This document shows, piece after piece, positions 63,001 to 64,000 of a stretch of DNA of 64,000 nucleotides. The notes beneath the pieces were generated by a model, which was given only the letters and a program-made list of their open reading frames with translations, made no database searches and was not told the DNA's origin. Position numbers and translations under genes: made by a program. Every line of letters starts with the position of its first letter. Within the stretch, counting starts at the first letter, position 1. The stretch covers positions 620,001-684,000 of the forward strand of contig PYGH01000001.1 in NCBI GenBank assembly GCA_003014445.1, written 5' to 3'. This DNA comes from Fusobacterium naviforme. GTDB lineage: Bacteria; Bacillota; Clostridia; Lachnospirales; Lachnospiraceae.

Positions 63001-64000
63001 TTGAGGAGCTGTCGCTTCCGGCGCTCCGGGAGGTGGGAGTCGCGGCCTTTGCAGACATTATGAAAAACAGTGCCTATGCAGAGAGATATGACTATCCGGA
63101 TGAGAATATCACAGGCTATTATAATCGTCCGCTGGAGAAGCTTTATGCTCCCAGTCTGGAGAGTGTTGCTCCGCTGGCCTTCGCCGGAAATAAGATAAAC
63201 GAACTGGAAGCGCCTGCCCTCCGGACAGTCGGACGCCGGGCCTTTGATGAAAACCAGATCAGGGAGCTGTCCCTTCCGGAGCTGAGGACCGCAGAACGCA
63301 TGGCGTTCCACAAGAATCAGATCAGCGGAAGTCTGGATCTGCCGAAGGCAGAGACGCTCTCAGAGCTGGCCTTTGGCTACAATCGTCTGGACGAGGTCTT
63401 TGTCAGCGCGGCTTTGAAGGAGCTCTCTCAGAACAGTTTTCAGGGGAACCGCAATAGCAATAAGACGAAGAAGGAAGTGCTGGTCTTCGTCATGGATGGA
63501 AATAAGCCTGCCGGGAATCCGAATGAGCTGGAGGACGGCTATGTGAACCAGGTCCGTCAGCACCTCATCAACCCCACGCATGTGACAGTGAAGTATCTGG
63601 ATGAAAATGACAAGCAGCTCGCGGACACGGTCTCCGAATACATCTACGGAGACAAGACCTACAGCTATATCCGCATATTCCAGCACTCTGTGGATCATGA
63701 GACGGTGGAGGTTCCGGACGACAGACAGCCTCACGAGCTCATTTTCCGCTATCAAAAGCAGACTGTGACGAATCGCGGCGGCGTGGAGCTGCGCCAGGGC
63801 AATGAGACGGATGTGAACAGCAGTCTTCCGAAGCACAGCTATCACATCGGTGAACTCATGACGACCTGGGTGTATCTGGATGTCACGGATGACGACAACA
63901 CCTATACAGAGGGAGAGATACGGCTCTATTATGATCCGAAATATATCGACCAGAGCTCCATCAAGGTGCGAAAAGAGGGCACCTCGGTAAAGAGCTTCGA
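60021..64000 (+). CDS. BspA-type leucine-rich-repeat surface protein, 3' end outside window
   Basis: At least 1326 codons, open to the window end. Signal peptide near residues 1-32 (VLMAFCVLFGTVTQGDSISYAA). A Ser/Asn/Ala-rich stretch follows at about 75-95. Then two blocks of LRR_5/BspA-type repeats (about 165-310 and 590-1150), each unit of 20-25 residues with patterns such as IGESAFAGSGLKTLTF, VGDSAFSYNDLDVVQLP, IGKRAFYSHKLEELSLP. Between and after them are MucBP-like/beta domains (TITVRCVDEASGQPI; VTVKYLDENDKQLADTVSEYIYGDKTYSY). BspA-type proteins act in adhesion and host interaction in oral and gut bacteria. No RBS-supported alternative start. The anchor is not visible. Confidence 0.85.
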   Translation, partial: MKWPWRRAVSVLMAFCVLFGTVTQGDSISYAARQESLASLLETFSEEGMPDGPVLDDTKAGGLEAFMDWLRSENSSGRLTDSNASASNASSSNAEGAGIKSGLLEWLDNLGAALTAPLGFLMLRNAKLPAPELKSSGLFRYYEEDDAVVITGFAEGKGRADLPDGETLEIPDTLEGKPVKRVDPMAFYQEDLDGLGLVLGANVEEIGESAFAGSGLKTLTFGDAVKKVQASAFRDNKLEELQLNQITELAEEAFLNNKLKTLSVGDALSVVGDSAFSYNDLDVVQLPAGITAWGTGVFTNNNRYVLVETGSPVLRTEVVAEQYGQVVNPATITVRCVDEASGQPILGDMIFGNDREKLDGLVFLNEENTYKAPPVHGFEPVEPELKYTPDSESYVLTVKYKNTHILPVIEPKASPFIPLNGDGGKAALLAFVKATDLNGEDISASVTVSPESIPTDVSGQIIPVSYSVRDRYGNAGSLTLKVSIGVDWNAFPIGKGWTLGDFTYDGNKVTGFSESGLLKVETQKELVLPHLNPADGTTVIDTVAENRGENSFRVRGLTALSDYLSTAEGEAGNIRVIEGEYRQSVSDYPGSFSSNAISELRLNALEIAGGKAFEENALTHIRLPRLTLVQGKAFSTNKLEQIGKEDLPLLEKIETMGFVSNESLSSISLPSLKETGYVSFWNCPIAAVEVPNLEIVGDGAFLDSKLTEVTEENFPALRIVEDRAFNRSPLTRVSIPMVQELLGQAFYGNASTGQPVIEDRFDSLEQLGDEALRGNGALTELHMPKLKRIGTGAFAGNPGSPEWANRVVIYTDNESLPSKENYIVNPSPTGDGDWEEADFTWDAEHPEVVTGFSATGQDKIAKKNFELKLPPRAQVVAEGAFEAIGLVSVSAPNVTEVRDSGFYGNKLSDISSGFPQLRSITGTWAFGVNKITALDLPQLESIGRRTFSGNPITEAELPAVRDIGDYAFAGAPLETLHAPQLERIGKRAFYSHKLEELSLPALREVGVAAFADIMKNSAYAERYDYPDENITGYYNRPLEKLYAPSLESVAPLAFAGNKINELEAPALRTVGRRAFDENQIRELSLPELRTAERMAFHKNQISGSLDLPKAETLSELAFGYNRLDEVFVSAALKELSQNSFQGNRNSNKTKKEVLVFVMDGNKPAGNPNELEDGYVNQVRQHLINPTHVTVKYLDENDKQLADTVSEYIYGDKTYSYIRIFQHSVDHETVEVPDDRQPHELIFRYQKQTVTNRGGVELRQGNETDVNSSLPKHSYHIGELMTTWVYLDVTDDDNTYTEGEIRLYYDPKYIDQSSIKVRKEGTSVKSF

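Overview
The window looks like the chromosome of an anaerobic, GC-rich Firmicute in or near the Lachnospiraceae (Clostridia). The support is lipoprotein and Gram-positive surface-protein signals, choline-binding-type cell-wall repeats, the ispF-cysS-mrnC-rlmB gene order typical of Firmicutes, strong AGGAGG ribosome binding sites, and a recurring extended -10 promoter (TGn-TATACT). The many large surface proteins (cell-wall-binding repeats, BspA-type leucine-rich repeats) suggest a host-associated, perhaps oral or gut, organism. That lifestyle and any genus name are inference only.

Layout. 1-1290: 3' part of a cardiolipin synthase. 1291-6835: a cobalamin-riboswitch operon encoding an exported CbiK-type chelatase, a substrate-binding lipoprotein with two extra tandem domains, a FecCD-type permease and an ATPase; the proteins could work together at the cell surface as a tetrapyrrole, corrinoid or metal acquisition system. 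6924-9759: an MscS channel, a promoter followed by a 172-bp hairpin-rich tandem repeat, then a DUF308 membrane protein and a DegV protein. 9737-11735: a TetR regulator divergent from a shrunken pair related to indolepyruvate oxidoreductase subunits IorA and IorB. 11713-13119: a zinc-free type ribosomal protein L28 translationally coupled to a CobW-family GTPase, resembling a zinc-scarcity operon. 13309-14004: HicAB toxin-antitoxin.

14082-21270: a mix of metabolic and envelope genes (YjiH-type membrane protein, ung, uppP, a carbamate kinase, a CPBP protease, a family 2 glycosyltransferase, a PAP2 phosphatase) and tRNA-Met. 21541-26140: a tightly packed housekeeping operon (lipid kinase, ispF, cysS, mrnC, rlmB, and a small protein resembling the N-terminal helical domain of hybrid-cluster protein). 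26290-26843: BrnTA toxin-antitoxin. 27585-41194: an operon-like surface locus holding a tandem 3D-domain wall protein, a 552-aa cell-wall-binding-repeat protein and two giant paralogous adhesin-like proteins (2088 and 1512 aa), with a probable vestige of a third paralogue behind them.

41445-47097 (minus strand): an MMPL/RND-type transporter with an exported coiled-coil partner, and an Mbeg1-like alpha/beta hydrolase. 47342-50205: TrkA/TrkH potassium uptake. 50407-55488: a BMP-type nucleoside ABC importer. 55592-59539: gltX, a UvrD-family helicase and a DUF1292 protein. 59652-59897: a low-GC remnant of a KilA-N domain gene. 60021 to the window end: a very large BspA-type leucine-rich-repeat surface protein that runs off the edge without a stop.

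The strongest candidates for undescribed biology are the riboswitch-controlled exported chelatase and importer, the giant surface-protein locus, the L28-CobW operon with its palindromic operator candidate, and the 172-bp repeat array. All functional statements rest on motif recognition by eye; no database search was run.
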